A DNA stretch of 64,000 nt from Streptomyces sp. Ag109_O5-1 (GCF_003814875.1 NZ_RKQF01000001.1:6944001-7008000), one strand, 5' to 3'. Shown: positions 51,325-61,932, counted from the stretch's first letter. The notes: a model not told the origin generated them from the sequence alone. Numbers and translations: made by a program.

Positions 51325-52863
51325 ATGTCCGAAACAGCCGCCAAGGCTCCCGGCGCACCGGCACCGGCCGGTGACGCCAACCGCTGGAAAGCGCTCGTCT
51401 TCATCGCGCTCGCCCAGCTGATGGTCGTCCTCGACGCCACCATCGTGAACATCGCACTGCCCTCCGCCCAGACCGACCTGGGCATCTCCGACGGCAACCG
51501 GCAGTGGGTCGTCACGGCCTACGCCCTCGCCTTCGGCGGTCTCCTCCTCTTCGGCGGCCGGATCGCCGACCTGTGGGGCCGCAAGCGGGCCTTCGTCATA
51601 GGCCTGACCGGCTTCGCCGCCGCCTCCGCGCTCGGCGGTGCGGCGACCTCCGGCGCGATGATGTTCGGCGCCCGCGCCCTCCAGGGTGTCTTCGGCGCCA
51701 TGCTCGCCCCGGCCGCGCTCTCCCTGCTCGCCGTGATGTTCACGGACGCCAAGGAGCGTGCCAAGGCCTTCGGTATCTACGGCGCGATCGCCGGTGGCGG
51801 CGGCGCCGTCGGCTTCATCCTGGGCGGTGTGCTCACCGAGTACCTGGACTGGCGCTGGACGTTCTTCGTGAACATCCCGTTCGCCATCGTCGCCGCGCTC
51901 GGCGCGTACTTCGTCATCCGTGAGCCGGAGGGCGGCCGCAACCGCAACCCGCTCGACATCCCCGGCGTGCTGCTCTCCACCCTCGGCCTGGTCTCCCTGG
52001 TGTACGGCTTCACCCGCGCCGAGTCCGACGGCTGGGGCGACGCCACCACCGTCGGCCTGTTCGTCGCCTCCGCGGTGCTGCTGATCGCGTTCGTCGTCAC
52101 CGAGACCCGGGTCAAGGCCCCGCTGCTGCCGCTGCGCGTGGTCCTCGACCGCAACCGCGGCGGTATCTACCTCTCCCTCGGCATCGCGATCATCGCGATG
52201 TTCGGCACCTTCCTCTTCCTGACCTACTACCTCCAGGTCATCAAGGGCTTCTCGCCGATCAAGACCGGCTTCGCCTTCCTGCCGATGATCGCGGGCATGA
52301 TGGTCGGCTCGACCCAGATCGGCACCCGGCTGATGACCCGGGTCCCGGCCCGGCTGCTGATGGGCCCCGGCTTCCTGGTCGCCGCGGCCGGCATGCTGGT
52401 CATGACCCAGATCGAGATCGGCTCGTCGTACGCCTCGACGATCCTGCCCGCGATGGTGCTGCTCGGTCTCGGCATGGGTACGGCGTTCATGCCGGCCATG
52501 TCCCTGGCCACGCTCGGCGTCGAGCCCCGGGACGCCGGTGTCGCCTCCGCGATGGTCAACACCTCGCAGCAGGTGGGCGGCGCCATCGGAACCGCCCTGC
52601 TGAACACGATCGCCGCGTCCGCGACGACGTCGTACATCAAGGACCACATCGCGACCGCGACGTCCAAGTCCCAGCAGCAGCTGGTCCAGATGGAGGGCGC
52701 GGTGCACGGCTACGCGAACGCGATCTGGATCGCCGCCGGCATGCTGGTGCTGGCCGCGGTGGTCGTGGTGACCTTCGTCAACGCGGGCCGGCAGGACACC
52801 ACGCCGGTCGCCTCCGGTGAAGGCGCGGAGGACGAGGTGGCGATCCCGGTGGTCGCCCACTGA
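51325..52863 (+). CDS. DHA2-family MFS multidrug exporter
   Basis: The 512-residue protein has 14 predicted helices, as in the EmrB/QacA-type DHA2 family. It has QLMVVLDATIVNIALPSAQT in helix 1 (with the D of motif D1), loop motif A (GRIADLWGRKRAF), and RALQGVFGAMLAPAALSLLA. It is probably a proton-driven drug exporter. The ATG is preferred over a GTG four codons upstream on spacing grounds. The adjacent TetR gene upstream is the likely regulator. Confidence 0.9.
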   Translation: MSETAAKAPGAPAPAGDANRWKALVFIALAQLMVVLDATIVNIALPSAQTDLGISDGNRQWVVTAYALAFGGLLLFGGRIADLWGRKRAFVIGLTGFAAASALGGAATSGAMMFGARALQGVFGAMLAPAALSLLAVMFTDAKERAKAFGIYGAIAGGGGAVGFILGGVLTEYLDWRWTFFVNIPFAIVAALGAYFVIREPEGGRNRNPLDIPGVLLSTLGLVSLVYGFTRAESDGWGDATTVGLFVASAVLLIAFVVTETRVKAPLLPLRVVLDRNRGGIYLSLGIAIIAMFGTFLFLTYYLQVIKGFSPIKTGFAFLPMIAGMMVGSTQIGTRLMTRVPARLLMGPGFLVAAAGMLVMTQIEIGSSYASTILPAMVLLGLGMGTAFMPAMSLATLGVEPRDAGVASAMVNTSQQVGGAIGTALLNTIAASATTSYIKDHIATATSKSQQQLVQMEGAVHGYANAIWIAAGMLVLAAVVVVTFVNAGRQDTTPVASGEGAEDEVAIPVVAH

Positions 52864-52912
52864 GCCTCTGAGCCACCCCTGGGTACCCGCGTCGCGGACC
52901 TGCCCCGGCTCC

Positions 52913-53425
52913 TCAGCGGAGCCAGGGCAGGTCCGCGCCCGCTTCGTCGGGCTGCAGGCCCTCGGCGACGATCTGCATGATCTCGCCGAGGGCCTGCTGC
53001 TGTTCCGGGGTCAGCCGCTCGAACAGCGCCTGCCGTACGGCGGCCACATGGCCCGGCGCGGTGCGCCGCAGCACCTCGATGCCCTCGTCGGTCAGCACCG
53101 CGAACTGGCCGCGCTTGTCGGAGGGGCAGTCCTCGCGCCGCACCCAGCCGTTCTTCTCCAGGCGGGCGATGGCGTGCGAGAGCCGGGACCGGGTGATCTT
53201 CGCGTTCATGGCCAGCTCGGTCATCCGCAGCCGCCGCCCGGGCGTCTCGGCGAGGCCGACGAGCAGGCCGTAGTAGATGTGCGGCATCCCCGCGTCCCGC
53301 TGCAGCTGACGGTCCAGATGGTCCTCCAGCAGGGTCGTGGCGTGCAGATACGAACGCCAGACGTGCTGTTCGTCGTCGGTGAGCCAGCGGTTCTGCACGG
53401 GGGCGGATGCGGATGCCGAATTCAT
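52913..53425 (-). CDS. MarR-family regulator
   Basis: The 170-residue winged-helix protein shows MTELAMNAKITRSRLSHAIA (recognition helix) and LEKNGWVRREDCPSDKRGQF (wing). The N-terminal dimer helix contains DEQHVWRSYLHATTLLEDHL. It is divergent from an extradiol dioxygenase-like gene across a 130-bp gap that contains two copies of a CTTGA..GTTAAA motif. Such MarR-dioxygenase pairs are common, with the regulator sensing an aromatic compound. Confidence 0.9.
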   Translation of the reverse strand: MNSASASAPVQNRWLTDDEQHVWRSYLHATTLLEDHLDRQLQRDAGMPHIYYGLLVGLAETPGRRLRMTELAMNAKITRSRLSHAIARLEKNGWVRREDCPSDKRGQFAVLTDEGIEVLRRTAPGHVAAVRQALFERLTPEQQQALGEIMQIVAEGLQPDEAGADLPWLR

Positions 53426-53449
53426 GTGTCCCACTGTACGAGCCTTCTC

Positions 53450-53506
53450 CTTGAAGGTTAAACAAGTAAGGCGTAAGGTGTTGAACGGAAAGCTTGAGAG
53501 TTAAAA
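53450..53506. promoter_or_regulatory. duplicated MarR operator candidate
   Basis: CTTGAAGGTTAAACAAG (53450..53466, a CTTG/CAAG dyad) and CTTGAGAGTTAAAA (53493..53506) recur 43 bp apart in the MarR-dioxygenase spacer. The spacing and position would fit cooperative repression of both genes. Confidence 0.5.
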
Positions 53507-53557
53507 TATCAGGGTTGAAGAAGAGGGCCGGGAAGAGGCCCGGAGGGAGCTGCCGTC

Positions 53558-54349
53558 ATGACCGCCGCCGCCAAGGAGCGCATGCCCGCCCTCTATCTGA
53601 GCCACGGCGCGCCGCCGCTCGCCGACGACCCGGTCTGGCCCGGTGAACTCGCCGCCTGGAGCGCCGGCCTGCCCCGCCCCAAGGCGATCCTGATGGTCTC
53701 CGCCCACTGGGAGGAGGCACCCCTCGCCCTCGGCGCCGTGCAGCCCGTGCCCCTCGTCTACGACTTCTGGGGCTTCCCCGAGCACTACTACCAGGTCCAG
53801 TACGGGGCCCCCGGCGCACCGGAGCTCGCCGAGTCCGTGCGCAAGCTGCTGCGCGCCCCCGGCACCCCCGTACAGGACATCCCGGACCGCGGCCTCGACC
53901 ACGGCGCCTATGTGCCCCTGGTGGAGATGTTCCCGGCCGCGGACATCCCCGTCCTGCAGATCTCCATGCCCACCCTCGACCCGGTCCGCCTGATGGAGAT
54001 CGGCCGCAGGCTCGCCCCGCTGCGTGACGAGGGCGTGCTGATCGTCGGCTCCGGCTTCTTCACCCACAACCTGGCCGCCCTGCGCTACACGGGCAACGGC
54101 GTGCCGTCCTGGTCCTCCGAGTTCGACGACTGGGGCCACCGGGCGCTGGAGAACCGCGACTGGGACGCCCTGCTCGACTTCCTCGACAAGGCCCCGGCCG
54201 GCCGGTACGCCCACCCGCGCACCGAGCACTTCGCGCCGCTCTTCGTCACCATGGGCGCGGCGGAGGCCGGTGGCGAGCTGGACGCGCAGAAGTCGGTGAT
54301 CGACGGGTTCTGGATGGGGATGGCGAAGCGGTCGGTGCAGTTCGGCTGA
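53558..54349 (+). CDS. DODA-type extradiol dioxygenase
   Basis: This 263-residue LigB/4,5-DOPA-dioxygenase-like protein shows LYLSHGAPPLADDPVW (metal His), ILMVSAHWEEAPL, and RGLDHGAYVPLVEMFPAADI. Further along it has GSGFFTHNLAALR with a ligand His. Full length for the family. The ATG follows a GGAGG site. It is divergent from the MarR gene, its likely regulator. Substrate unknown; this family opens catecholic rings or acts on related quinone-type compounds. Confidence 0.9.
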   Translation: MTAAAKERMPALYLSHGAPPLADDPVWPGELAAWSAGLPRPKAILMVSAHWEEAPLALGAVQPVPLVYDFWGFPEHYYQVQYGAPGAPELAESVRKLLRAPGTPVQDIPDRGLDHGAYVPLVEMFPAADIPVLQISMPTLDPVRLMEIGRRLAPLRDEGVLIVGSGFFTHNLAALRYTGNGVPSWSSEFDDWGHRALENRDWDALLDFLDKAPAGRYAHPRTEHFAPLFVTMGAAEAGGELDAQKSVIDGFWMGMAKRSVQFG

Positions 54350-54366
54350 ACAGCCCCGGCGGTGTC

Positions 54367-54885
54367 CTACAGGGGCTTCTCGTACCAGGCCACGTCCCAG
54401 TAGCGGCCGAACTTGCGGCCCACCTCGCGGTACGTGCCGACGTACCGGAAACCGAAACGCTCGTGCAGCCGGGCGGACGCCTCGTTCGGCTGCGCGATGC
54501 CCGCGTAGGCGCGGTGCAGGTCCTCGCCCGCCAGCGCCTCGAAGAGGGCCTTGTAGAGAAGCGTGCCGATACCGCGCCGGCCGGCGTCCGGGGTGACGTA
54601 TACCGTCGTCTCGACCGAGGTGTGGTAGGCCGGTTTCACTCGGTAAGGGCTGGATGTGGCGTACCCGAGAATCTGCTGTGAGTCTGCCGATACGGCAACC
54701 TTCAGGCGGTACGGGCCGTCTTCCGGGTGGGAGAGCAGCCAAGGACGTCGCTCTTCCGGCGTGAAGGCCACCGTGTCGAATGTGATGGGCGTCTCACGTA
54801 CGTAGTGGTTGTAGAGCTCTGTGAGGGCTTCGAGGTCCGCCTCGACTCCCGGCCTGACCTGCACCTCAGTACGTTCCGACGACAT
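54367..54885 (-). CDS. GNAT acetyltransferase (phosphinothricin N-acetyltransferase-like)
   Basis: The 172-residue GNAT shows VRPGVEADLEALTELYNHYV, RETPITFDTVAFTPEERRPW, and the acetyl-CoA loop (TPDAGRRGIGTLLYKALFEA), then GIAQPNEASARLHERFGFRY and VGRKFGRYWDVAWYEK. The ETPITFDT segment and overall size match PAT/Bar-type enzymes. It may acetylate an amino-acid-like compound, but true phosphinothricin activity is unproven. It is convergent with the dioxygenase gene. Confidence 0.88.
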   Translation of the reverse strand: MSSERTEVQVRPGVEADLEALTELYNHYVRETPITFDTVAFTPEERRPWLLSHPEDGPYRLKVAVSADSQQILGYATSSPYRVKPAYHTSVETTVYVTPDAGRRGIGTLLYKALFEALAGEDLHRAYAGIAQPNEASARLHERFGFRYVGTYREVGRKFGRYWDVAWYEKPL

Positions 54886-55110
54886 TCGGTCTCCTCACGT
54901 GGTCGCGCAGGATACTGCATGATCAGAAAAATCGGAGGACGGCGTGGGAATTCTGTCCGGATTCCAGTCGTTGTTTCCATCAGATGCAGGGCACTCGGCG
55001 AGAGTCCGAGGAGTTCCAGGAGTGGAGTTCCGCAGGGCGTCGAGTCGAGAACCCGGCAGCTGAAGCACCGACAGGACCACCCGCCCGCCCACCATCGCAA
55101 GGGAGCACGC

Positions 55111-56124
<1,014 letters not shown>

Positions 56125-56166
56125 GGGGGTTGTGAGGGGGCTGCGAGGGGGTTCGCGCAGAGGAGG

Positions 56167-56190
56167 CTCGCGCGCCTGGGGGCGCGCGAG
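56167..56190 (+). terminator. hairpin after hrdD
   Basis: A perfect 10-bp GC-rich stem (CTCGCGCGCC with its complement) around a TGGG loop lies 43 bp after the hrdD stop codon. No T run follows, as is common in streptomycetes. Confidence 0.75.
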
Positions 56191-56641
56191 ACTCCGTTCG
56201 CACCGACCGCGTGCGCGGGGTGGCGGAAGACGGCGCAAACATGGCGCGGTACCGCCGCTTCAGCGCTCCGCGTGTAGGGAACAACCATTCAGGGCCGGGG
56301 AGTTGAGAGCCTCGGCCGTGACGGTCGGCTTTCTCGACCGGACCTCTGACGACGTTCTGGCGACCTTGTGACGATCCCTCGATGAGCCATGTCCCGACGC
56401 ACCATCCCCCCGGCGCCGGGACTTTCCCGGAGCCGGGCTTCGGCGCCCATCCCCCCGGGTGCCGGAGCCCGGCTCCACGTTCTGAGCGTCCGGCGCCGCG
56501 CGTTCGCTCTGTTGCTCGGCCCAGTGCGTCTGCCCGGTTCGCTTTCTTCCGGACATGCTGGAACGGTGGTCCACCCCGTACCTGAACCACGGGGTGAACC
56601 ACCGGATGGCAGATTCTGCCACAGCGGCATAGCCTGCCGAG
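56191..56641. other. intergenic region before a TetR gene
   Basis: No gene is supported in these about 450 bp. The right part presumably holds the promoter of the TetR gene starting at 56642. Confidence 0.4.
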
Positions 56642-57316
56642 GTGAGCACCCCCAGCACCGCCGGCAACACCCCCGAGCAGGCCGCCGCCCCTCTCTCCCT
56701 CATGGAACGACGCAAGGCGGAGACCCGCATGGAGATCGCCCGGGCGGCCGCGGGCCTCTTCGTACGGCAGGGACTGCGGGCCACCCGTGCCGAGGACATC
56801 GCGCAGGCCGCCGGTATCGCCCCCCGCACGTTCTACCGCTACTTCGCGACGAAGGAGGAGGCGGTCGCCCCGCTCTACGCGGCGGGCGCCCGGCGCTGGG
56901 CGGAGGCGGTGCGGTCGGCCCCGGCGGCCCTGTCCGTCCCCGAGGCCCTGGAACACGCGGTCCACCACACCCTGACCCCGGGCGCGGGTGTCTCCGCGGC
57001 CTCCTGGGAATGGGTCCGCACCCTGATCCACCTGGCCGACACCAGCCCGGCCCTGCGCAAGGTGTGGGCGGAGGTGTGCCAGTCCTCGGAAGATCTCCTG
57101 GCGTCGATCCTGGCGGAGCGCACCTCCCAGGACAACGTTGCCCCGGCCCCCCGCCTCCGCTTCACGGCGGCGGTGGCCGGCGCGGCCGTACGGGTGGCGG
57201 TGGAGTCCTGGGCCGCGAGCACGGCACCACCGTCGGGGGAGCAGGGGCCGAAGGCGCTGGCACTGCGGAACCTGAGGGCGTTGCGGGGGTTCGACTGGGC
57301 GGGGGAGCGGGCGTAA
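56642..57316 (+). CDS. TetR-family regulator
   Basis: This 224-residue regulator has an HTH with MERRKAETRMEIARAAAGLF and AEDIAQAAGIAPRTFYRYFA (TFYRYF is the TetR hallmark). A helical C-terminal domain contains HLADTSPALRKVWAEVCQSS. The GTG start is at the given position. It follows hrdD, as in the S. coelicolor locus I recall. Target genes are not evident in the window. Confidence 0.88.
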   Translation: MSTPSTAGNTPEQAAAPLSLMERRKAETRMEIARAAAGLFVRQGLRATRAEDIAQAAGIAPRTFYRYFATKEEAVAPLYAAGARRWAEAVRSAPAALSVPEALEHAVHHTLTPGAGVSAASWEWVRTLIHLADTSPALRKVWAEVCQSSEDLLASILAERTSQDNVAPAPRLRFTAAVAGAAVRVAVESWAASTAPPSGEQGPKALALRNLRALRGFDWAGERA

Positions 57317-57374
57317 CCGCCGACGAGCCCACGTCCCCCATCACCCGTCCTTCGTCCTCCATCCCCCACCGGAC

Positions 57375-58355
57375 TCACGAGCCCCCGCCCGCCCGATTCA
57401 ACCGTCCCCCCAACTCCCTTACGCACTGCATGAGTTCCGGGGGCTCCCGGACCACGAACTCACACCCCGTCATCGCGAACCGCACCGCCAGCCACTCCAT
57501 CGGATCCCCGGTGGTCCCCCGGACGACACACCAGCCTTCGTCGCCTTCGGCACCTTCGTCCACCGGTGTCCCCAACCACCCCGGGACCCGGGCCGCCACC
57601 TCCGTCACCGTCCCGGCGAACGCGACCACAAACTCGTACGTCTCCTGCTGCCGTTGGATCGACCGCCGCAGAAATTCCGCCGCACTCCCGGTCGGCATCT
57701 CCCGCGGAGCGAACCGTGCCCCGGTGGCGAACGGCTCGCTCACCCGGTCGACGCGGAACGTCCGCCAGTCGTCGCGATCGAGGTCGTACGCCACGAGGTA
57801 CCAGCGCCGTCCGGTCGACACCAGCCGGTACGGCTCCGCCTGCCGCCGTGTCCCGCTCCCGTCCGCCGCCCGGTAGGCGAACCGCAACCGCTCCCGCCCC
57901 GCGACCGCCGAGGCCATCACGGTGAGTGTCTCGGGTGCGATGCTCGCCCCGTCCCCCATCGTCAGCGGTGTGGTCGCGGCCTGCAGCGTGGTCACCCGGT
58001 GCCGCAGCCGGGCCGGCAGCACCTGCTCCAGCTTCGCCAGCGCCCGTACGGACGCCTCGTCGACCCCCTCGACCGCGTGCCCGGCCCCGGCCCGCAGCCC
58101 GACCGCGATGGCCACGGCCTCCTCGTCGTCGAGGAGCAGCGGTGGCATCGCCTTCCCGGCGACCAGCCGGTAGCCCCCGTCGGCCCCCTTGCTGGCCTCC
58201 ACGGGATAGCCCAGCTCCCGCAGCCGGTCGATGTCCCGCCGCACGGTACGCCGGGACACCCGGAGCCGCTCGGCGAGTTCGCCCCCTGGCCACTCACGGG
58301 GCGTCTGAAGAAGGGAGAGAAGCTGAAGAAGCCGAGCCGGAGTGTCCGTCGTCAT
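57375..58355 (-). CDS. HTH-WYL transcriptional regulator
   Basis: The 326-residue protein has an N-terminal DeoR-type HTH (GELAERLRVSRRTVRRDIDR, LRELGYPVEASKGADGGYRL). The WYL domain lies at about 145-225 (RRQAEPYRLVSTGRRWYLVA, YDLDRDDWRTFRVDRVSEP), and a WCX-like C-terminal domain follows. WYL domains bind ligands. It is divergent from an MFS exporter, with a TAGGAC-N7-GTCCTA palindrome in the 62-bp gap; repression of the exporter is likely. Confidence 0.9.
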   Translation of the reverse strand: MTTDTPARLLQLLSLLQTPREWPGGELAERLRVSRRTVRRDIDRLRELGYPVEASKGADGGYRLVAGKAMPPLLLDDEEAVAIAVGLRAGAGHAVEGVDEASVRALAKLEQVLPARLRHRVTTLQAATTPLTMGDGASIAPETLTVMASAVAGRERLRFAYRAADGSGTRRQAEPYRLVSTGRRWYLVAYDLDRDDWRTFRVDRVSEPFATGARFAPREMPTGSAAEFLRRSIQRQQETYEFVVAFAGTVTEVAARVPGWLGTPVDEGAEGDEGWCVVRGTTGDPMEWLAVRFAMTGCEFVVREPPELMQCVRELGGRLNRAGGGS

Positions 58356-58377
58356 GCGTCCGAGGATGCCCTACGAC

Positions 58378-58396
58378 TAGGACGGGATCTGTCCTA
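58378..58396. promoter_or_regulatory. operator between WYL regulator and MFS gene
   Basis: The 19-bp palindrome TAGGACGGGATCTGTCCTA lies in the divergent gap, 22 bp before the MFS start. Its position over both promoters makes it the likely WYL-regulator site. Confidence 0.65.
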
Positions 58397-58417
58397 ATCG
58401 GCTCCTAGATTGACGGC

Positions 58418-59938
58418 ATGACTTCCACCGACGTCGACACCGACGCCCGATCCGTACCCGACCGAACCCGTTGGCTGGCCCTGGCCATCGTCATGACCGC
58501 CGCCTTCATGGACCTCGTCGACGTCACCATCGTCAATATCGCGATCCCCTCCATCCAGCGGGATGCCGGCGCCTCCTTCAGCCAGATCCAGTGGATAACC
58601 GCCGGCTACGCCCTCGCCTTCGCGGCCGGTCTGATCACCGGTGGTCGTCTCGGCGACATTCACGGCCGTAAACGGCTGTTCCTCTTCGGGGTCGCCGGCT
58701 TCACCCTCGCCTCGGCCCTGTGCGGCTTCGCCGCGAACCCCGGGATGCTGGTCGCCTCCCGCATCCTCCAGGGCGGCATGGCGGCGATGATGGTCCCGCA
58801 GGTCCTCTCGATCGTGCACGCCACCTTCCCGGCCCATGAACGCGGCAAGGTCTTCGGCCTGTTCGGCGCGATCGTCGGCCTGGGCGCGGTCTCCGGCCCG
58901 CTGCTCGGCGCCCTGCTCACCGAGTGGAACCTCTTCGGTCTCGAATGGCGCCCGATCTTCCTCATCAACCTCCCGGTCGGCATCGCGGCCCTTCTCCTCG
59001 GCCGCCGTTACATCAGCGAATCCAAGGCGCCGCACGCGCTGAAACTGGACCTGGCCGGCGTGGCCCTGGTGACCCTCGGCCTGCTGATGCTGCTCTACCC
59101 GCTGACCCGCGGCCGCGAGCTCGGCTGGCCGCTGTGGGGGTACCTGTCGATGGCCGGGTCGCTCGTCGTCTTCGGTGTGCTCGTCGCATACGAACGCAGG
59201 AAGGCCGCCCGTGACGGCTCGCCCCTCATCGAACCCTCCCTCTTCAAGGTGAAGAGCTTCGCCGCCGGCATCGCCGTCCAGACCGTCTTCGGTGTCGCGC
59301 TCGGTGTGTTCTTCCTGGTCTGGACGCTGTACATGCAGATCGGTCTCGGCTGGACCCCGCTGCATGCCGGCCTGACCGGGGTGCCGTTCTCCATCGCCGT
59401 CTCCGTCGCGGCCGGCCTGTCCGTGCAGAAACTGGTCCCGCGCTTCGGCCGCAAGGTGCTCCAGGCCGGCGCCCTGGTGATGGGCCTCGGCGTGCTGCTC
59501 TACGTCTGGGAGTCCGACCACTACGGCCTCGCCATCGCCTCCTGGCAGATGGCACTGCCCCTGGTCGTGATGGGCCTGGGCATGGGGCTGATCGTCGCCC
59601 CGCTGACGGACGCGGTGCTGTCGGAGGTGCCGCGCGAGCACGCCGGTTCCGCCTCCGGTCTGATCAACACCGTGCAGCAGATGGGCAACGCGCTCGGCCT
59701 CGGCCTGGTCTCGGTCGTCTTCTTCGGTGTCATCGGGGACCGGCTCACCTCCGCCCAGGTCGGCCCGGCCTTCGCACACGCCTTCCGGCACGCACTGCTC
59801 TGGGTGGCCGCCGTCATGGCCGTGATGTTCCTGCTGATGTGGGCCCTGCCCAAGCATCCTGCGCAGCACCTGGAGGGCGGCGACGGTACGGACGAGCCGC
59901 TCCCGGCGCCGGAGGCGGAACCCGAACTCGTCCACTGA
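58418..59938 (+). CDS. DHA2-family MFS exporter
   Basis: The 506-residue protein has 14 predicted helices. It shows AFMDLVDVTIVNIAIPSIQR in helix 1, GRLGDIHGRKRLFLFGVAGF (motif A), and SRILQGGMAAMMVPQVLSIV. It is a typical EmrB/QacA-like proton-coupled drug exporter. The ATG is 63 bp from the start of the divergent WYL gene. A hairpin terminator follows at 59947. Confidence 0.9.
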   Translation: MTSTDVDTDARSVPDRTRWLALAIVMTAAFMDLVDVTIVNIAIPSIQRDAGASFSQIQWITAGYALAFAAGLITGGRLGDIHGRKRLFLFGVAGFTLASALCGFAANPGMLVASRILQGGMAAMMVPQVLSIVHATFPAHERGKVFGLFGAIVGLGAVSGPLLGALLTEWNLFGLEWRPIFLINLPVGIAALLLGRRYISESKAPHALKLDLAGVALVTLGLLMLLYPLTRGRELGWPLWGYLSMAGSLVVFGVLVAYERRKAARDGSPLIEPSLFKVKSFAAGIAVQTVFGVALGVFFLVWTLYMQIGLGWTPLHAGLTGVPFSIAVSVAAGLSVQKLVPRFGRKVLQAGALVMGLGVLLYVWESDHYGLAIASWQMALPLVVMGLGMGLIVAPLTDAVLSEVPREHAGSASGLINTVQQMGNALGLGLVSVVFFGVIGDRLTSAQVGPAFAHAFRHALLWVAAVMAVMFLLMWALPKHPAQHLEGGDGTDEPLPAPEAEPELVH

Positions 59939-59946
59939 CCAGCGGC

Positions 59947-59980
59947 GAAGGGCCCGGTACCGGAAGGTGCCGGGCCCTTC
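59947..59980 (+). terminator. hairpin after MFS gene
   Basis: A GAAGGGCCCGG stem and its perfect complement (59947..59957 with 59970..59980) lie 8 bp after the stop codon. Confidence 0.85.
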
Positions 59981-60169
59981 CGCATGCGCCGGGAAGTCCG
60001 ATCGTGCCCGATTGAGGTCCGAACCTGTTTACTTTCCGGAAATCCGGGCGTAGCCTCCCAGCGAAACCACAAGTTCGGGCACAAGTCGGACGCAGTCGGA
60101 CATCGGCCGGACGACGGACGGACTCGGTCGGGCATCGGCCGACGTATCGTGAAGCGGAGGCGCAGGGGC

Positions 60170-60931
60170 ATGTACGCACCGGAGCGGCAGCAGGAGATCC
60201 TCCGGCTCGCCCGTGACGGCGGCCGGGTGGACGTCGTGTCGCTCGCCGAGGAGTTCCAGGTCACCGCGGAGACGATCCGCCGCGACCTGAAGGCCCTCGA
60301 CCGCGCCGGCCTCGTCCGCCGTGTGCACGGCGGTGCCATCCCGGCCGGACGCCTCGACTTCGAGCCGGACCTCGCCGAACGCGAGTCCACCTCGGCCGAC
60401 GAGAAGGACCGCATTGCCAAGGCCGCCGTCTCGGAACTGCCGACCGAGGGCACCCTGATCCTCGACGCCGGTTCGACGGTCGCCCGCCTCGCCGCGGCCA
60501 TCCCGCTGGAGGCGGAACTCACCGTCGTCACCCACAGCCTTCCGATCGCGGCCCGCCTCGCCGACCACCCGGGCATCCAGCTCCACCTGGTCGGGGGGCG
60601 CGTACGGCACCGTACGCGCGCCGCCGTGGACGCCTGGGCGCTCCGTGCGTACAGCGAGATCCGCGCGGACGTCCTCTTCGTGGCCGCCAACGGCTTCTCC
60701 GCCGAGCAGGGCCTCACCACCCCCGACCTCGCCGAGGCCGCGGTCAAGCGGGCGGCCGTCGCCGCGGCCCGCCGGGTGGTCCTGCTCGCCGACTCCGCCA
60801 AGCACGGCCAGGAGCACTTCGCCCGCTTCGGCGACCTGGGCGACGTGGACCTGCTGATCACCGACAGCGGACTGAGCCCCGAGGACGCCGCCGCCATCGA
60901 GCGCGGCGGCACGGAAGTAGTACGAGCATGA
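60170..60931 (+). CDS. fruR: DeoR-family fructose operon repressor
   Basis: This 253-residue DeoR repressor has an HTH with MYAPERQQEILRLARDGGRV and FQVTAETIRRDLKALDRAGL. The sugar-phosphate-binding domain contains LPTEGTLILDAGSTVARLAA and ADVLFVAANGFSAEQGLTTP. It is the first gene of the fru operon and its stop overlaps the fruK start (ATGA). It probably responds to fructose-1-phosphate. Repeated GTCCGA/GTCGGA motifs in 59998..60120 may be operator half-sites. Confidence 0.9.
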   Translation: MYAPERQQEILRLARDGGRVDVVSLAEEFQVTAETIRRDLKALDRAGLVRRVHGGAIPAGRLDFEPDLAERESTSADEKDRIAKAAVSELPTEGTLILDAGSTVARLAAAIPLEAELTVVTHSLPIAARLADHPGIQLHLVGGRVRHRTRAAVDAWALRAYSEIRADVLFVAANGFSAEQGLTTPDLAEAAVKRAAVAAARRVVLLADSAKHGQEHFARFGDLGDVDLLITDSGLSPEDAAAIERGGTEVVRA

Positions 60932-61932
60932 GCACCACGCACAACGCGAGCGCCACGAGCGCCGGCGCCACGAACGGTACGGGCATGATCCTCACCGTCA
61001 CCCCCAACCCCTCCCTCGACCGCACCTACGAGGTCCCCGCCCTGGAGCGCGGCGAGGTCATCCGCGCCACCGGCGAACGCATGGACCCCGGCGGCAAGGG
61101 CGTGAACGTCTCCCGCGCGGTCGCGGCCGCCGGATGGCGCACGGTCGCCGTACTGCCCCTGGGCGGTGCGCCGGGGGCGCTGGTCGCCGACCTGCTCGAC
61201 GCGCAGGGCATCGAGGTCGCGCCGGTACCGGTCGCCGGTGCCACCCGCTCCAACATCGCGCTCGCGGAGTCCGACGGGGTGCTCACCAAGATCAACGCGC
61301 CGGGTCCTGAACTCTCCGCGGAGGAGCAGGAGCTCCTTCTCGGCACGGTTCGCGAGCAGTCCCGCGACGCCGACTGGATCGCGTGCTGCGGCAGCCTGCC
61401 CCGCGGGCTCGCACCCTCCTGGTACGCCAATGTCGTCGCCCGGGTGCACGCCGGGGGCGCGCGCATCGCGCTGGACACCTCGGGACGCGCGCTGCTCGAA
61501 GCGCTGCGTGAGCGGCCCGACGTGGTGAAGCCGAACGCCGAGGAGCTCGCGGAAGCCGTCGGGCGCCCCCTGGCGACGGTGGGCGACGCGCTCAAGGCGG
61601 CCGAGGAGCTGCGCGGCATGGGCGCACGCGCCGTGCTCGCCAGCCTGGGCGCCGACGGCCAGCTCCTCGTGGAGGACGCGGGCACCTGGTTCGCGAGCGC
61701 CCGTGTGGACGCCGTCCGCAGCAACGTCGGCGCCGGCGACTCCTCCCTCGCCGGCTTCCTCATCGCCGGCGGCAGCGGCCCGAAGGCCCTCGCCTCCGCC
61801 GTCGCCCACGGCGCCGCCGCCGTCCAGCTGCCCGGCAGCGTGATGCCCACCCCGGCCGACCTGGACCCCACGGCGGTGACCGTCACCGACCGCGTCCCCG
61901 TCGACCGCGAACTGACAGAGCCGGTGTCATGA
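60928..61932 (+). CDS. fruK: 1-phosphofructokinase
   Basis: This 334-residue PfkB-family kinase shows the sugar-binding region (TVTPNPSLDRTYEV), MDPGGKGVNVSRAVAAAGWR, and the ATP/anion-hole motif (SNVGAGDSSLAGF) with the catalytic Asp. It phosphorylates fructose-1-phosphate to fructose-1,6-bisphosphate. The ATG overlaps the fruR stop; an internal ATG at 60985 would give a protein starting at the core fold. It is followed by the fructose PTS gene. Confidence 0.93.
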   Translation: MSTTHNASATSAGATNGTGMILTVTPNPSLDRTYEVPALERGEVIRATGERMDPGGKGVNVSRAVAAAGWRTVAVLPLGGAPGALVADLLDAQGIEVAPVPVAGATRSNIALAESDGVLTKINAPGPELSAEEQELLLGTVREQSRDADWIACCGSLPRGLAPSWYANVVARVHAGGARIALDTSGRALLEALRERPDVVKPNAEELAEAVGRPLATVGDALKAAEELRGMGARAVLASLGADGQLLVEDAGTWFASARVDAVRSNVGAGDSSLAGFLIAGGSGPKALASAVAHGAAAVQLPGSVMPTPADLDPTAVTVTDRVPVDRELTEPVS

